Origin: Palsa-504 sp963834685 | GTDB lineage: Bacteria > Actinomycetota > Actinomycetes > Streptosporangiales > Streptosporangiaceae | Direction: 5' to 3' | Assembly: GCA_963834685.1 (NCBI GenBank) | Contig: CAWICW010000016.1 | Coordinates: 1 to 64,000, forward strand | DNA: 64,000 nucleotides | Shown: piece by piece, positions 26,649-35,446 of the stretch | How positions within the stretch are numbered: the stretch's first letter is position 1 | Layout: the number at the start of each line of letters is the position of its first letter | Translations under genes and position numbers: made by a program | The notes under the pieces: model-generated | Databases searched by the model: none | Told to the model about the DNA's origin: nothing | What the model saw: only the letters and a program-made list of their open reading frames with translations

Positions 26649-27848
26649 TCAGGTATTCCCCCGGTGCGGGCGGCGGGCGACGGTGGCCAGGATGGCGGGG
26701 AGCGCAGCGGCGGTCAGCGCGAAGGCCACGGGATAGCCGGTGCGGGCAGCCAGGACGCCGAAGCCAGCCGCGCCCAGGCCCATGCCGCCGTCGTAGGCCA
26801 GGTTCCACAGCGCGCTGACCGCGCTGTGGCCCGACTCGGGTACCCGGTCGAACATGATCGTCAGGCTCGCGTTCTGGGTGACGCCGAACCCGGCGCCGAA
26901 CACCGCGGCCCCGGCGATGACCAGGGCCGGGACGGCGGTCAGGCTCAGCATGGCCATCCCGGCCGCGGCCACCAGCACACCCGGCGCCAGCAGCACCGCG
27001 GGCCCGCGCCGGTCACCGTACCGGCCCGCCAGCCAGCGGCCGCCGATGGCCGTCGCGGGCTGGGCCAGCAGGGCCAGCGCGGCGACGCCGGTCCGGGCCA
27101 CGGCCAGCGGCAGGAAGGTGACGACGATCCCGACCGCCATCGCGGCTGCCGAGAACGTCAACGCCGGCCGGTTCAGGGCCGGGATGCGCATCGCGGCCAG
27201 GATCCCCGTGGACGGGCCCGCGGCCCGTCCCGACCGCGGGAGCCACGGCACCGAGGCCAGCCCGGCCAGCGCAGCCACGCCGCCCGCCACGAACACGGGC
27301 CGGTAGCCCACGTGCGCGGCCAGCCAGATCCCCAGCGGCAGGCACGTCACCGACGGCACGCCGCTCACCACGCCGACCAGGGCCAGGCCCTCGCCGCGCC
27401 GCTGCGGCGGGATGAGCGAGACGGTCAGCGCATAGCCCGCCACGCAGGTGACGGCGAAGCCGACGCCGCGGACCGCGCAGACGGCCATGATGACCGCGAG
27501 GCTAGCTCCGATGCCGGACAGGGCAGCCAGCAGCAGCGCGGGCACGCCGAGCGCGGTCAGCCCGGCCGCAAGCACCGGCCGGTATCCGTAGCGGGCAATC
27601 AGGCGGGGTGCTACCAGGTACGCGGCCACGCTGGACAGGGTCAGCGCGGTGGTAGTCAGGCCCGCCGTGCCGGCCCTCGCCCCGGCCGCCCGGGCGTACT
27701 CGGGCACGGCCGACAGCAGCAGGTAGAAGCTGGCCGCGGCGCCGACAGTGGACACGAACCGGACCAGCAAGGGCCGGGTGACCAGCGGCGGCCGCGGGCC
27801 CGCGGTTGGTGCGCCGGCGCGGGTGCTGGTGTGCGTGGTCGAGCCCAT
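26649..27848 (-). CDS. Major facilitator superfamily transporter
   Basis: A 399-aa membrane protein with about 12 hydrophobic helices in two halves. Helix 1 is VSTVGAAASFYLLLSAVPEYA, and the loop 2-3 motif is a degenerate MFS A motif (APRLIARYGYRPVLAAG), repeated in the second half as GRWLAGRYGDRRGPAVLL. The substrate cannot be inferred; proteins of this type near the folate/pantothenate block are annotated only as MFS. It is 58 bp upstream of the DUF2520 gene on the same strand. Confidence 0.9.
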   Translation of the reverse strand: MGSTTHTSTRAGAPTAGPRPPLVTRPLLVRFVSTVGAAASFYLLLSAVPEYARAAGARAGTAGLTTTALTLSSVAAYLVAPRLIARYGYRPVLAAGLTALGVPALLLAALSGIGASLAVIMAVCAVRGVGFAVTCVAGYALTVSLIPPQRRGEGLALVGVVSGVPSVTCLPLGIWLAAHVGYRPVFVAGGVAALAGLASVPWLPRSGRAAGPSTGILAAMRIPALNRPALTFSAAAMAVGIVVTFLPLAVARTGVAALALLAQPATAIGGRWLAGRYGDRRGPAVLLAPGVLVAAAGMAMLSLTAVPALVIAGAAVFGAGFGVTQNASLTIMFDRVPESGHSAVSALWNLAYDGGMGLGAAGFGVLAARTGYPVAFALTAAALPAILATVARRPHRGNT

Positions 27849-27969
27849 GCCAGCACCCTAGGCGAGAAGCGTGCCACCGATAAGCTCCGGTTCCATGGCC
27901 GTTCATAGGTCCGGTTTGAGTCCCGAGCGGCTGCCCCCGCGGTGGCGCGTCGGCCCGGGCCAGCGGCGG

Positions 27970-28443
27970 TCAGCGCAGGCGGGCGTCCTCGTCGGTCCGG
28001 TCGCGGTCCGGGGTGTCCGGTACCCGGCAGGAGTATTCGAGGTACAGCGCGGCGCAGGCGAGCACCACCGCGGCCGCCAGCGTGACCGCCGCGGTCACCG
28101 CATCCTGGCGCGGCACAGGCGCGCTCAGCGAGCCGCTCAGGTAGACGACGAACCCGGCGGCCAGGCCCGCGATGGCCGCGGCGGCCAGCGAGCTGGCCTT
28201 GGCCAGGGCTACCATCCGGGACACGAACAGCGGCGCGGCGGGCTTGAGCCCGCGCCGCCCGGCGATCCGGTTCCGCAGGTCCCGGCCGGTCCAGGCCTCG
28301 GCCACCGCGGCCACCAGGAGCGCGGGCACGCCGGTCCACGGCAGTGGCGGCAGCCGCTCGTAGACCGAGCGGAGCAGCAGCCAGGCGGCCAGCGCGAAGA
28401 TCACGGCCACGATCGCGAGCGTGGACGTCCGGGTCGGCCTCAT
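27970..28443 (-). CDS. DUF3180 family membrane protein
   Basis: A 157-aa protein with four hydrophobic segments (STLAIVAVIFALAAWLLLRS, LPWTGVPALLVAAVAEAW, ALAKASSLAAAAIAGLAAGFVVYL, AVTLAAAVVLACAALYLEYSC) and an acidic tail. The segment AEAWTGRDLRNRIAGRRGLKPAAP is characteristic of DUF3180, an actinobacterial family encoded right after folK, as here (ATGA overlap). Its function is unknown. Confidence 0.88.
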   Translation of the reverse strand: MRPTRTSTLAIVAVIFALAAWLLLRSVYERLPPLPWTGVPALLVAAVAEAWTGRDLRNRIAGRRGLKPAAPLFVSRMVALAKASSLAAAAIAGLAAGFVVYLSGSLSAPVPRQDAVTAAVTLAAAVVLACAALYLEYSCRVPDTPDRDRTDEDARLR

Positions 28444-28949
28444 GACGCCGGCCCCTGGAGCACCGCGCCGGGGACCGGCCGGACGCCGGTCCGGTCCAGG
28501 TCGGCCAGCAGGCCGGCGACTGACCCGTGCGCGGGGAGTTCGGCGCCGGGGTCGATGTCGTGCCAGGGCGCGAGGACGAAGGCGCGCTCGTGCGCGCGGG
28601 GATGCGGCAGGGTCAGCTCCGGGTCGTCGCTGACCTGCCCGGCGTAGCTGATGATGTCGATATCCAGCGTGCGCGGGCCGAACCGCTCGGCCCGGACCCG
28701 GCCGAAGCCGGCCTCCAGGGCGTGGATCGCGTCGAGCAGGTCGCGGGGCGGCAAGCCGGTCTGGATCAGGAGCACCGCGTTCAGGTAGTCCGGCTGGGGC
28801 GGGCCGCCCACCGGGGCCGTTTCGTAGACCGGGGAGATGGCCAGCACGTCAGTGTCCCGGAGCCGGCCGATGGCTTGCACGCATGCCTGAAGGGTACCCA
28901 GCCGGTCACCCAGGTTGGCGCCGACCGACAGCACCCCGCGCGCCCGCAT
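28440..28949 (-). CDS. folK: 6-hydroxymethyl-7,8-dihydropterin pyrophosphokinase
   Basis: FolK transfers pyrophosphate from ATP to 6-hydroxymethyl-dihydropterin, the substrate for FolP. The start MRARGVLSVGANLGDRLGTLQ at ATG 28949 gives 169 aa. Signatures: LSVGANLGDR, SPVYETAPVGGPPQPDYLN, RFGPRTLDIDIISY and LPHPRAHERAFVLAP. It begins 2 bp after folP ends. folB, normally between them, is absent. Confidence 0.96.
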   Translation of the reverse strand: MRARGVLSVGANLGDRLGTLQACVQAIGRLRDTDVLAISPVYETAPVGGPPQPDYLNAVLLIQTGLPPRDLLDAIHALEAGFGRVRAERFGPRTLDIDIISYAGQVSDDPELTLPHPRAHERAFVLAPWHDIDPGAELPAHGSVAGLLADLDRTGVRPVPGAVLQGPAS

Positions 28950-28951
28950 GG

Positions 28952-29824
28952 TCACGCCGGGCTGGTCGCGGCGTCGCGCCAGGCGGCCGCGACCCGCACC
29001 GCATCGGCGTTGGCCGGCACCTGGTGCACGCGCACGCACCAGGCTCCCGCGGTGGCGGCCAGGGCCGAGATGGCCGCGGTGGCCGCGTCGCAGCCGTCGA
29101 AGGGGCGTGGCGTGCCGTCCGGGCCAGCCAGCAGCAGGCCCAGGAACCGTTTCCGGGACGCGCCGACCAGGACCGGGAACCTGCGCCCGCCGAGCCAGCC
29201 GAGGTCGGTCAGGTGAGTCAGCAGCGGCCAGTTGTGCTCCGGCCGTTTCCCGAAGCCGAGGCCCGGGTCGATCACGATGCGGCCCGGATCGACCCCGGCC
29301 GCTACCACCGCGTCGATGCGGCGGGTGAGCTCGTCGCGGACCTCGGGCACCACGTCGGCGTAGACGGCGCGGGAGTACATGTCGTGGCTGTGGCCGCGCC
29401 AGTGCACGACCACGTAGGACACCCCGGCCGCGGCGACCAGGCGCGGCATCTGCGGGTCAGCCAGGCCGCCGCTCACGTCGTTGACCAGCGTGGCCCCGGC
29501 GGCCAGCGCGAACTCGGCCACCGGGGCGCGCATGGTGTCAATGGAGACCGGGACCCCGGCCTTGACCAGCTCGGTGACCACCGGTCCGATCCGGCGCAGC
29601 TCCTCCTCCTCGGAGACGCGCTGGGCGCCGGGCCGGGTGGACTCGCCGCCCACGTCCACCAGGTCGGCGCCCTGGGCGGCCAGGTCCAGGCCGTGCTTGA
29701 TGGCTGCGTCCGCCCCGAACCACCGGCCGCCGTCGGAGAAGGAATCGGGCGTAACGTTCACCACGCCCATGACCAGGCAGCGGTCCGCGCGGGGCAGGCC
29801 GGGCAGCGCGCCCGCGGCGGTCAC
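28952..29824 (-). CDS. folP: Dihydropteroate synthase
   Basis: FolP joins dihydropterin pyrophosphate and p-aminobenzoate, the target of sulfonamides. GTG 29824, overlapping the previous stop as GTGA, gives 290 aa. Signatures: CLVMGVVNVTPDSFSDGG, DVGGESTRPGA, VSIDTMRAPVAEFALAAGA, LVNDVSGG, and the C-terminal VLVGASRKRFLG. The frame stays open far upstream, but that part is a shadow of the neighbouring gene. Confidence 0.96.
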   Translation of the reverse strand: MTAAGALPGLPRADRCLVMGVVNVTPDSFSDGGRWFGADAAIKHGLDLAAQGADLVDVGGESTRPGAQRVSEEEELRRIGPVVTELVKAGVPVSIDTMRAPVAEFALAAGATLVNDVSGGLADPQMPRLVAAAGVSYVVVHWRGHSHDMYSRAVYADVVPEVRDELTRRIDAVVAAGVDPGRIVIDPGLGFGKRPEHNWPLLTHLTDLGWLGGRRFPVLVGASRKRFLGLLLAGPDGTPRPFDGCDAATAAISALAATAGAWCVRVHQVPANADAVRVAAAWRDAATSPA

Positions 29825-31707
29825 CGCTGTGGTTCCGGCACCCGGCGCAGCTTGCGCGCCAGCTTGGCCAGGCCGAGCTTGCGCGCGATCCGGCGCAGCT
29901 CGAGCCGCGGCCAGACCAGGAACGCCTCCGCCTCCAGGGCGGCCACCGCGATCCGCGGCGCGTCCCTGGTGCTCGGGAACACGAAGAAGCGCGGCTGCCA
30001 GACCGGGCCGAACTTGGCGTTGAACTTGTACAGCGACTCGATCTGGAACCACTTGGACAGGAAGATCAGCACCGACCGCCAGGCCCTCAGCACCGGGCCG
30101 GCGCCGATCCGCTCGCCGCGCTCCAGGGCGGCCCGGAAGACCGCGAAGTTCAGCGAGATCCGCTTCACGCCGAGGCCGGGGGCGGCCTTGATCGTCTCCA
30201 CGATGAGGAAGTCGTTCAGGCCGGGCTGGGCGGCCTTGTCCCGGCGCATGAGATCCAGGGACAGGCCGTCGGTACCCCACGGGACCAGTTGCAGCACCGC
30301 CCGGACCATGCCGTTCTCGGTGGCCGTGGCGAGCACGCAGTTCTCGTCGCCGAAGGCTCCGATCCGCCCCAGGGCCATTGAGAAGCCGCGCTCGGTCTGG
30401 CTGCCGCGCCAGGAATCGGCGACCCGGAGGATGGCGTCGATCTCCCGCGGCGGGATGTCCTCCACCCGGCGGACCTCGGCCACGTAGCCATTCTTGGCCA
30501 CCCGGTTGACCATCTGCCGGACGTTCCGCATGGTGCGGCCGGAGAGACTGAAGTCGGCCACGTTCACGATGGCCTCGTCGCCGAGCTCCAGGGCGGTCAG
30601 GTTGCCCTCGCGGCACCACACCTCCGCGCCCAGCTCGCTGCAGCCCATGACGGCGGGGACCCAGGCGTGCCGGGCCGCCTCGTCCAGGAACAGGCCGATG
30701 GCCCCGGGCCACGCCTCCGGGTCGCCGATCGGGTCGCCGCTGGCCAGCATGACGCCGGACACGACGCGGTAGCAGACGCACGCCTTGCCGGTCAGCGACC
30801 AGATCACGCTCTTGTCGTCGCGCAGGGCGAAGTACCCGAGCGAGTCCCGGTCGCCGTGCCTGCTGAGCAGTTCCCTGACCCGCGCCGCGTCGGCCGGGCC
30901 CAGCCGGGCCCGCGGCGCGGCCGGGCGCAGGAACAGGTACACGGTGACGATCAGGGTGAAGATGCCCAGCGCGCTGGTGAAGATGGCGAACAGGTCGCCA
31001 CGCGCCTCGGGCATCCACTGGACCGGGCCGCCCACCCCGACCAGGCCGTAGATGACCTCCTGGACCCGCTGGCCGAATGAGTAGTTGGTCTCGAGCCCCT
31101 TGGCCAGCAGGATGTAGGTGAGCCCGATGACGACGTCGGCCACGATCAGGCAGCCGAACACCCATAGCGCCCGCCACCGGGTGCGATGGTCGCCCTCGGC
31201 GTAGAACTCGTCACGGAAGTACAGCAGCGCGATGAGCAGCACCGCCGCGATGATCGTGGTCGTCATCCGGTGCGTGTTGGTGAAGTGAATGGCGATGTCG
31301 AAGGCGAGCAGCGCGGCCACGGCCTGCCAGGCCCGCCGCTTCCGGCGGCGCAGCCCGTGGGCCAGCATCAGCAGCATCAACCCGATGATGACGTCGGCGC
31401 TGCGGGTCACCGTGGTCAGCGTGCCGGGCACCAGATAGTTGATCTTGTGCTGCAGCGTGTGCACCAGGTCGGGCCGGAAGATGGCCACGATGTCGGACAG
31501 GCCGATGAGCCAGGTCAGCAGCGCGGCGCAGGCCGGCACCCAGGCGTGCTGGCGTCTGCGGTCAACGGGATCGCCATGCGTCCACCGCGAACTGCCCCCC
31601 CTGGTTGCGGGCAGATCAGCGCCGTTTGCGTGCTCAGCTTCGTCGCTGTCGCTCATCTCGGCAGCTCTCTTATCAGGCCCCAGATCACGGTGCGTCACCG
31701 TAGTCAT
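29821..31707 (-). CDS. MprF-like membrane protein with C-terminal DUF2156 (lysylphosphatidylglycerol synthase-like) domain
   Basis: Starting at ATG 31707 (MTTVTHRDLGPDK) the protein has 628 aa. Residues about 55-285 hold six or so transmembrane helices (ACAALLTWLIGLSDIVAIF, WVFGCLIVADVVIGLTYILL and others). The C-terminal half is a tandem GNAT-like DUF2156 domain (LGYFALRDDKSVIWSLTGKAC, VADFSLSGRTMRNVRQMVNR, ERGFSMALGR, FLIVETIKAAPGLGVKRISLNFAVFR). These are the aminoacyl transfer domains of MprF and relatives, which modify membrane lipids with an amino acid from aminoacyl-tRNA. It is coupled to folP by a 4-bp overlap, a conserved association of unclear meaning. Confidence 0.88.
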   Translation of the reverse strand: MTTVTHRDLGPDKRAAEMSDSDEAEHANGADLPATRGGSSRWTHGDPVDRRRQHAWVPACAALLTWLIGLSDIVAIFRPDLVHTLQHKINYLVPGTLTTVTRSADVIIGLMLLMLAHGLRRRKRRAWQAVAALLAFDIAIHFTNTHRMTTTIIAAVLLIALLYFRDEFYAEGDHRTRWRALWVFGCLIVADVVIGLTYILLAKGLETNYSFGQRVQEVIYGLVGVGGPVQWMPEARGDLFAIFTSALGIFTLIVTVYLFLRPAAPRARLGPADAARVRELLSRHGDRDSLGYFALRDDKSVIWSLTGKACVCYRVVSGVMLASGDPIGDPEAWPGAIGLFLDEAARHAWVPAVMGCSELGAEVWCREGNLTALELGDEAIVNVADFSLSGRTMRNVRQMVNRVAKNGYVAEVRRVEDIPPREIDAILRVADSWRGSQTERGFSMALGRIGAFGDENCVLATATENGMVRAVLQLVPWGTDGLSLDLMRRDKAAQPGLNDFLIVETIKAAPGLGVKRISLNFAVFRAALERGERIGAGPVLRAWRSVLIFLSKWFQIESLYKFNAKFGPVWQPRFFVFPSTRDAPRIAVAALEAEAFLVWPRLELRRIARKLGLAKLARKLRRVPEPQR

Positions 31708-31958
31708 CGTGTCGCCTCGCGTCCTGCTTTCACGGTACCTCCCAAGCCTAGGCAACGGTCCCGTTCGGCGGGACGGACTTCGTTCGGCTCACCGGGGCCG
31801 GCACCTTGAGGGTCGCCGGCGGCCCAGGGGGATCGGCGAGGTGCTCGGGGGGAAGCACGGGGGGAAGCGCGTCCCTGAGTCCCTTCGGGTCGTGGCTCAC
31901 TCCTTAGACGACGCAGCAAGCCTTTCAGTTCAGCGTTGAGGCGAAGTTAATTCCCGGT

Positions 31959-32621
31959 TCAGCGGTGGCCGTAGATCAGGCTCATGGCCTCGGCCCGGGT
32001 CACGGTGTCCCGGAACGCCCCGCGGACCGCCGAGGTCACGGTCCGGGCGCCAGGCTTGCGGACGCCGCGCATGGTCATGCAGAGGTGCTCGGCCTCGATG
32101 ACCACGACCACCCCGCGCGGCTCCAGGGTGTCCATCAGGGCGTCCGCGATCTGGCAGGTCATCCGCTCCTGCACCTGCGGGCGGCGGGCGTACACGTCGA
32201 CCAGCCGGGCCAGTTTGGACAGCCCGGTGATCTGGCCCTTGACGTTCGGGATGTAGCCGATGTGAGCCACGCCGATGAACGGGACCAGGTGGTGCTCGCA
32301 GGTGCCGTAGACCTCGATGTCGCGGACGATGACCATCTCGTCGTGACCCACGTCGAACACGGTGGTGAGCACGTCCTCCGGGCGCTGCCGCAGGCCCGCG
32401 AACTGCTCGGCGTAGGCCCTCGCGACCCGGGCGGGGGTGTCGCGCAGGCCGTCGCGGTCCGGGTCCTCGCCGATCGCGAGCAGGATCTCCCGGACCGCGG
32501 CCTCGATGCGTGGCTGGTCGAACTCCTTGACCGGGGCGTCAGCGGGCTCGGCCCGGGAAGATCCGGAGCCGTTCGGGAACGGCTCCTCGTTCTCCCGCGC
32601 CAGCGACGTGCTCCGCGTCAT
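31959..32621 (-). CDS. folE: GTP cyclohydrolase I
   Basis: FolE converts GTP to dihydroneopterin triphosphate. It is 220 aa: about 30 disordered N-terminal residues, then the T-fold catalytic domain. Zinc ligands are in YGTCEHHLVPFIG (Cys, His) and EAEHLCMTMRGV (Cys); IGYIPNVKGQITGLSKLARLVD is characteristic. Its start overlaps the ftsH stop by 4 bp, the conserved ftsH-folE order. Confidence 0.97.
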   Translation of the reverse strand: MTRSTSLARENEEPFPNGSGSSRAEPADAPVKEFDQPRIEAAVREILLAIGEDPDRDGLRDTPARVARAYAEQFAGLRQRPEDVLTTVFDVGHDEMVIVRDIEVYGTCEHHLVPFIGVAHIGYIPNVKGQITGLSKLARLVDVYARRPQVQERMTCQIADALMDTLEPRGVVVVIEAEHLCMTMRGVRKPGARTVTSAVRGAFRDTVTRAEAMSLIYGHR

Positions 32622-34681
32622 CCGTTGTCGCTGGGCTCGGCACGGCCCGGTTCGTCGCCGTTGCCGCCGGGGACGCTGCCGCCGGGAATGCCGCCGCCCG
32701 GATTGAAGCCGAGGGCCTGGCCGTTGCTGGGCAGGGACAGGCCGGTCCCGGCGCCGCCGTCGGCGGCCGCCAGCGCGAGCTCCTTGGGCGACAGCACCGG
32801 CGGGCGGTCCGAGGGCAGGCGCTTGCCGTAGCCCGTGTACGAGCCGCGCACCGGCCGCTTCTGCACCGTCGCGAAGAGCTCCAGGACCTCGGTCCGGGCC
32901 ACGGTCTCCTTGTCCAGCAGCCGGAGCACCAGCGCGTCGAGCACGTCACGGTACTCGACCAGGACCTCCCAGGCCTCGTCGTGGGCCGACTCGATGAGGC
33001 GGCGGATCTCCTCGTCGATGGAGGAGGCGATCTCCTCGGAGTAGTCCCGGCTGTGCGACATGTCCCGGCCCAGGAACGGCTCGCCGTCGCCGCTGCCGAA
33101 CTTGCGCGCCCCGAGCCGCTCGCTCATGCCGTACTCGGTGACCATGCCCCGCGCGATCTGGGTCGCCTTCTCGATGTCGTTGGCGGCACCGGTGGTCGGC
33201 TCGTGGAAGATCAGCTCCTCGGCCGTGCGCCCGCCCAGCAGCATGGCCAGCTGGTCGAGCATCTCGGCCCGGGTGACCAGGAACTTGTCCTCGGTCGGCA
33301 GCGCGCTGGTGTAGCCGAGCGCCCGGCCGCGCGGGATGATCGTCACCTTGTGCACCGGGTCGGCGTGCGGCATGGCGTGACCGACCAGCGCGTGGCCGCC
33401 CTCGTGGTAGGCGATGACCTTCCGCTCCCGTTCCGATAGCAGCACGCTCTTGCGCTCCGGGCCGGCCATGACCCGGTCAATGGCCTCCTCGAGCGCCGCC
33501 ATGGTGATCTGCTTGCCGTTGGCCCGCGCGGTCAGCAGCGCGCCCTCGTTGATGACGTTGGCCAGGTCGGCGCCGGTGAAGCCGGGCGTCCGGCGGGCGA
33601 TGATGTCGAGATCCGTGTCCGGCGCGATGGGCTTGCCGCGGGCGTGCACCTTCAGGATGCCCCTGCGGCCGGCTAGGTCCGGCTGGGCCACCACGATCTG
33701 GCGGTCGAACCGGCCCGGGCGCAGCAGCGCCGGGTCGAGGATGTCGGGCCGGTTGGTGGCCGCGATCACGATGACGCCGCCCTTGGTGTCGAACCCGTCC
33801 AGCTCGACCAGCATCTGGTTCAGCGTCTGCTCGCGCTCGTCGTGCCCGCCGCCGAGGCCCGCGCCGCGGTGCCGGCCCACGGCGTCGATCTCGTCCACGA
33901 ACACGATCGCGGGAGCGTTCGCCTTGGCCTGCTCGAACAGGTCACGGACGCGGGAGGCACCCACGCCGACGAACATCTCGACGAAGTCGGACCCGGAGAT
34001 CGAGTAGAACGGCACGCCGGCCTCGCCGGCCACGGCCCGGGCCAGCAGCGTCTTGCCGGTGCCGGGCGGGCCGTACAGCAGCACGCCCTTGGGGATCTTG
34101 GCCCCGATGGCCTGGAACTTGGCCGGGTTCTGCAGGAATTCCTTGATCTCCTGCAGTTCCTCGATCGCCTCGTCCACGCCCGCCACATCGGCGAACGTCG
34201 TCTTGGGCGTGTCCTTGGTGATCAGCTTGGCGCGGGACTTGCCGAAGTTCATGACCCGCGAGCCGCCGCCTTGCATCTGCGACAGCATGAAGAAGAACAG
34301 CAGGAAGATCACCAGGTAGATGAACGCGGTGGGCAGCAGGTCGAGCAGGGCGTTGCTCTTGGGGATGGTGACGTTGTACCCGTCCTTCAGGGTGCCCTTG
34401 CTGTACTGCGTCTGCAGCGCCTGCTGCAGCGTCAGGCCCTGGCCGGAGACCCACGAGGCCTCGAGCTGCTTGCCGCTGTCGGTGGTGATCTGGATCGTCT
34501 GGTTCTTGTCGGTGATCAGCGCGCTCTTGACTTGGCCCTGGTTGATGAGGCTGACGATCTCCGAGGTGTCTACCTGCTGGTAAGAACTCCCCGAATTGGC
34601 GTAGTCGAGCACGAAAAGCAGCAGGAGCACCGCCACCGCTATCAGCAGCAGTGGTGCCCGGAAAAAGCGCCTTAGCTCCAT
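32618..34681 (-). CDS. ftsH: ATP-dependent zinc metalloprotease FtsH
   Basis: A 687-aa membrane-anchored AAA+ protease. Transmembrane helices lie at about 10-27 (LLLIAVAVLLLLFVLDYA) and 112-135 (LLPTAFIYLVIFLLFFFMLSQ), with a periplasmic domain between. Walker A is GPPGTGKT, Walker B IVFVDEIDAVG, the second region of homology ATNRPDILDPALLRPGRFDR, and the zinc site HEGGH in AYHEGGHALVGH. The C terminus is Gly/Pro-rich. The 205 bp upstream carries no gene. Confidence 0.98.
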   Translation of the reverse strand: MELRRFFRAPLLLIAVAVLLLLFVLDYANSGSSYQQVDTSEIVSLINQGQVKSALITDKNQTIQITTDSGKQLEASWVSGQGLTLQQALQTQYSKGTLKDGYNVTIPKSNALLDLLPTAFIYLVIFLLFFFMLSQMQGGGSRVMNFGKSRAKLITKDTPKTTFADVAGVDEAIEELQEIKEFLQNPAKFQAIGAKIPKGVLLYGPPGTGKTLLARAVAGEAGVPFYSISGSDFVEMFVGVGASRVRDLFEQAKANAPAIVFVDEIDAVGRHRGAGLGGGHDEREQTLNQMLVELDGFDTKGGVIVIAATNRPDILDPALLRPGRFDRQIVVAQPDLAGRRGILKVHARGKPIAPDTDLDIIARRTPGFTGADLANVINEGALLTARANGKQITMAALEEAIDRVMAGPERKSVLLSERERKVIAYHEGGHALVGHAMPHADPVHKVTIIPRGRALGYTSALPTEDKFLVTRAEMLDQLAMLLGGRTAEELIFHEPTTGAANDIEKATQIARGMVTEYGMSERLGARKFGSGDGEPFLGRDMSHSRDYSEEIASSIDEEIRRLIESAHDEAWEVLVEYRDVLDALVLRLLDKETVARTEVLELFATVQKRPVRGSYTGYGKRLPSDRPPVLSPKELALAAADGGAGTGLSLPSNGQALGFNPGGGIPGGSVPGGNGDEPGRAEPSDNG

Positions 34682-34887
34682 CGATGAGCGGCCCGTCGGC
34701 TCGGGGCCGTTCCCTCCTGACCAGCCTCACAGTCCCGTCGACCTCCGGCGGGATGGCCATTTTCCATCCTCGCAGCCCGTGTTCGGTAATAGCTGCGACC
34801 GTCAACTATGACGGTACACCGCCTACGGCGCCGCACCTTGAGGGTGAACGCTTCTCCAAGCGGATTGTGTTCCCCCTCCGCGCCAGC

Positions 34888-35445
34888 CTAGCTGCCTCGG
34901 TATACCGCGGGAGCCAGCGTGCCGATAAAGGGCAGGTTGCGATAGCGCTGGGCGTAATCCAGGCCGTAACCGACGACGAACTCGTCCCCGATGTCGAAGC
35001 CGGTGTACGCCACGTCCACCTGCATCTGCGCCGAGCCCGGCTTGCGGAGCATGGCGCACACCGCCAGCGAGCCGGGCGAGCGCGAGCGCAGGTTGCCGGC
35101 CAGCCACGACAGGGTGAGGCCGGAATCCACGATGTCCTCAACGATGAGCACGTGCCGGCCGGTGATATCGGTGTCGAGGTCCTTCAGGATCCGTACCACG
35201 CCGGAGGACTTAGTGCCCGAGCCGTAGGAGGAGATCGCCATCCAGTCCATCTGGACCGGCAGGTGCATGGCCCGGGACAAGTCGGCCATGACCATGACCG
35301 CGCCCTTCAGCACGCCGACCAGCAGCAGGTCACGCCCGGCGTAGTCGGCGTCGATCTGGGCGGCGAGCTCGCCGATGCGCGCCTGCAACTGCTCAGCGGT
35401 AATGAGGATCTCCTTCAAAGCAGATCCCACGTCCCGTTCGTCCAA
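34888..35445 (-). CDS. hpt: Hypoxanthine phosphoribosyltransferase
   Basis: Purine salvage enzyme making IMP/GMP from hypoxanthine/guanine and PRPP. I place the start at TTG 35445 (MDERDVGSALKEILITAEQL), one base after the tilS stop and with GGAG about 9 bases upstream; this gives 185 aa, the family length. An upstream start at 35505 inside tilS would add 20 unconserved residues. Signatures: LLLVGVLKGAVMVMADLSR, the PRPP loop VLIVEDIVDSGLTLSW, and the C-terminal VGYGLDYAQRYRNLPFIG. Confidence 0.94.
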   Translation of the reverse strand: MDERDVGSALKEILITAEQLQARIGELAAQIDADYAGRDLLLVGVLKGAVMVMADLSRAMHLPVQMDWMAISSYGSGTKSSGVVRILKDLDTDITGRHVLIVEDIVDSGLTLSWLAGNLRSRSPGSLAVCAMLRKPGSAQMQVDVAYTGFDIGDEFVVGYGLDYAQRYRNLPFIGTLAPAVYRGS

Positions 35446-35446
35446 A

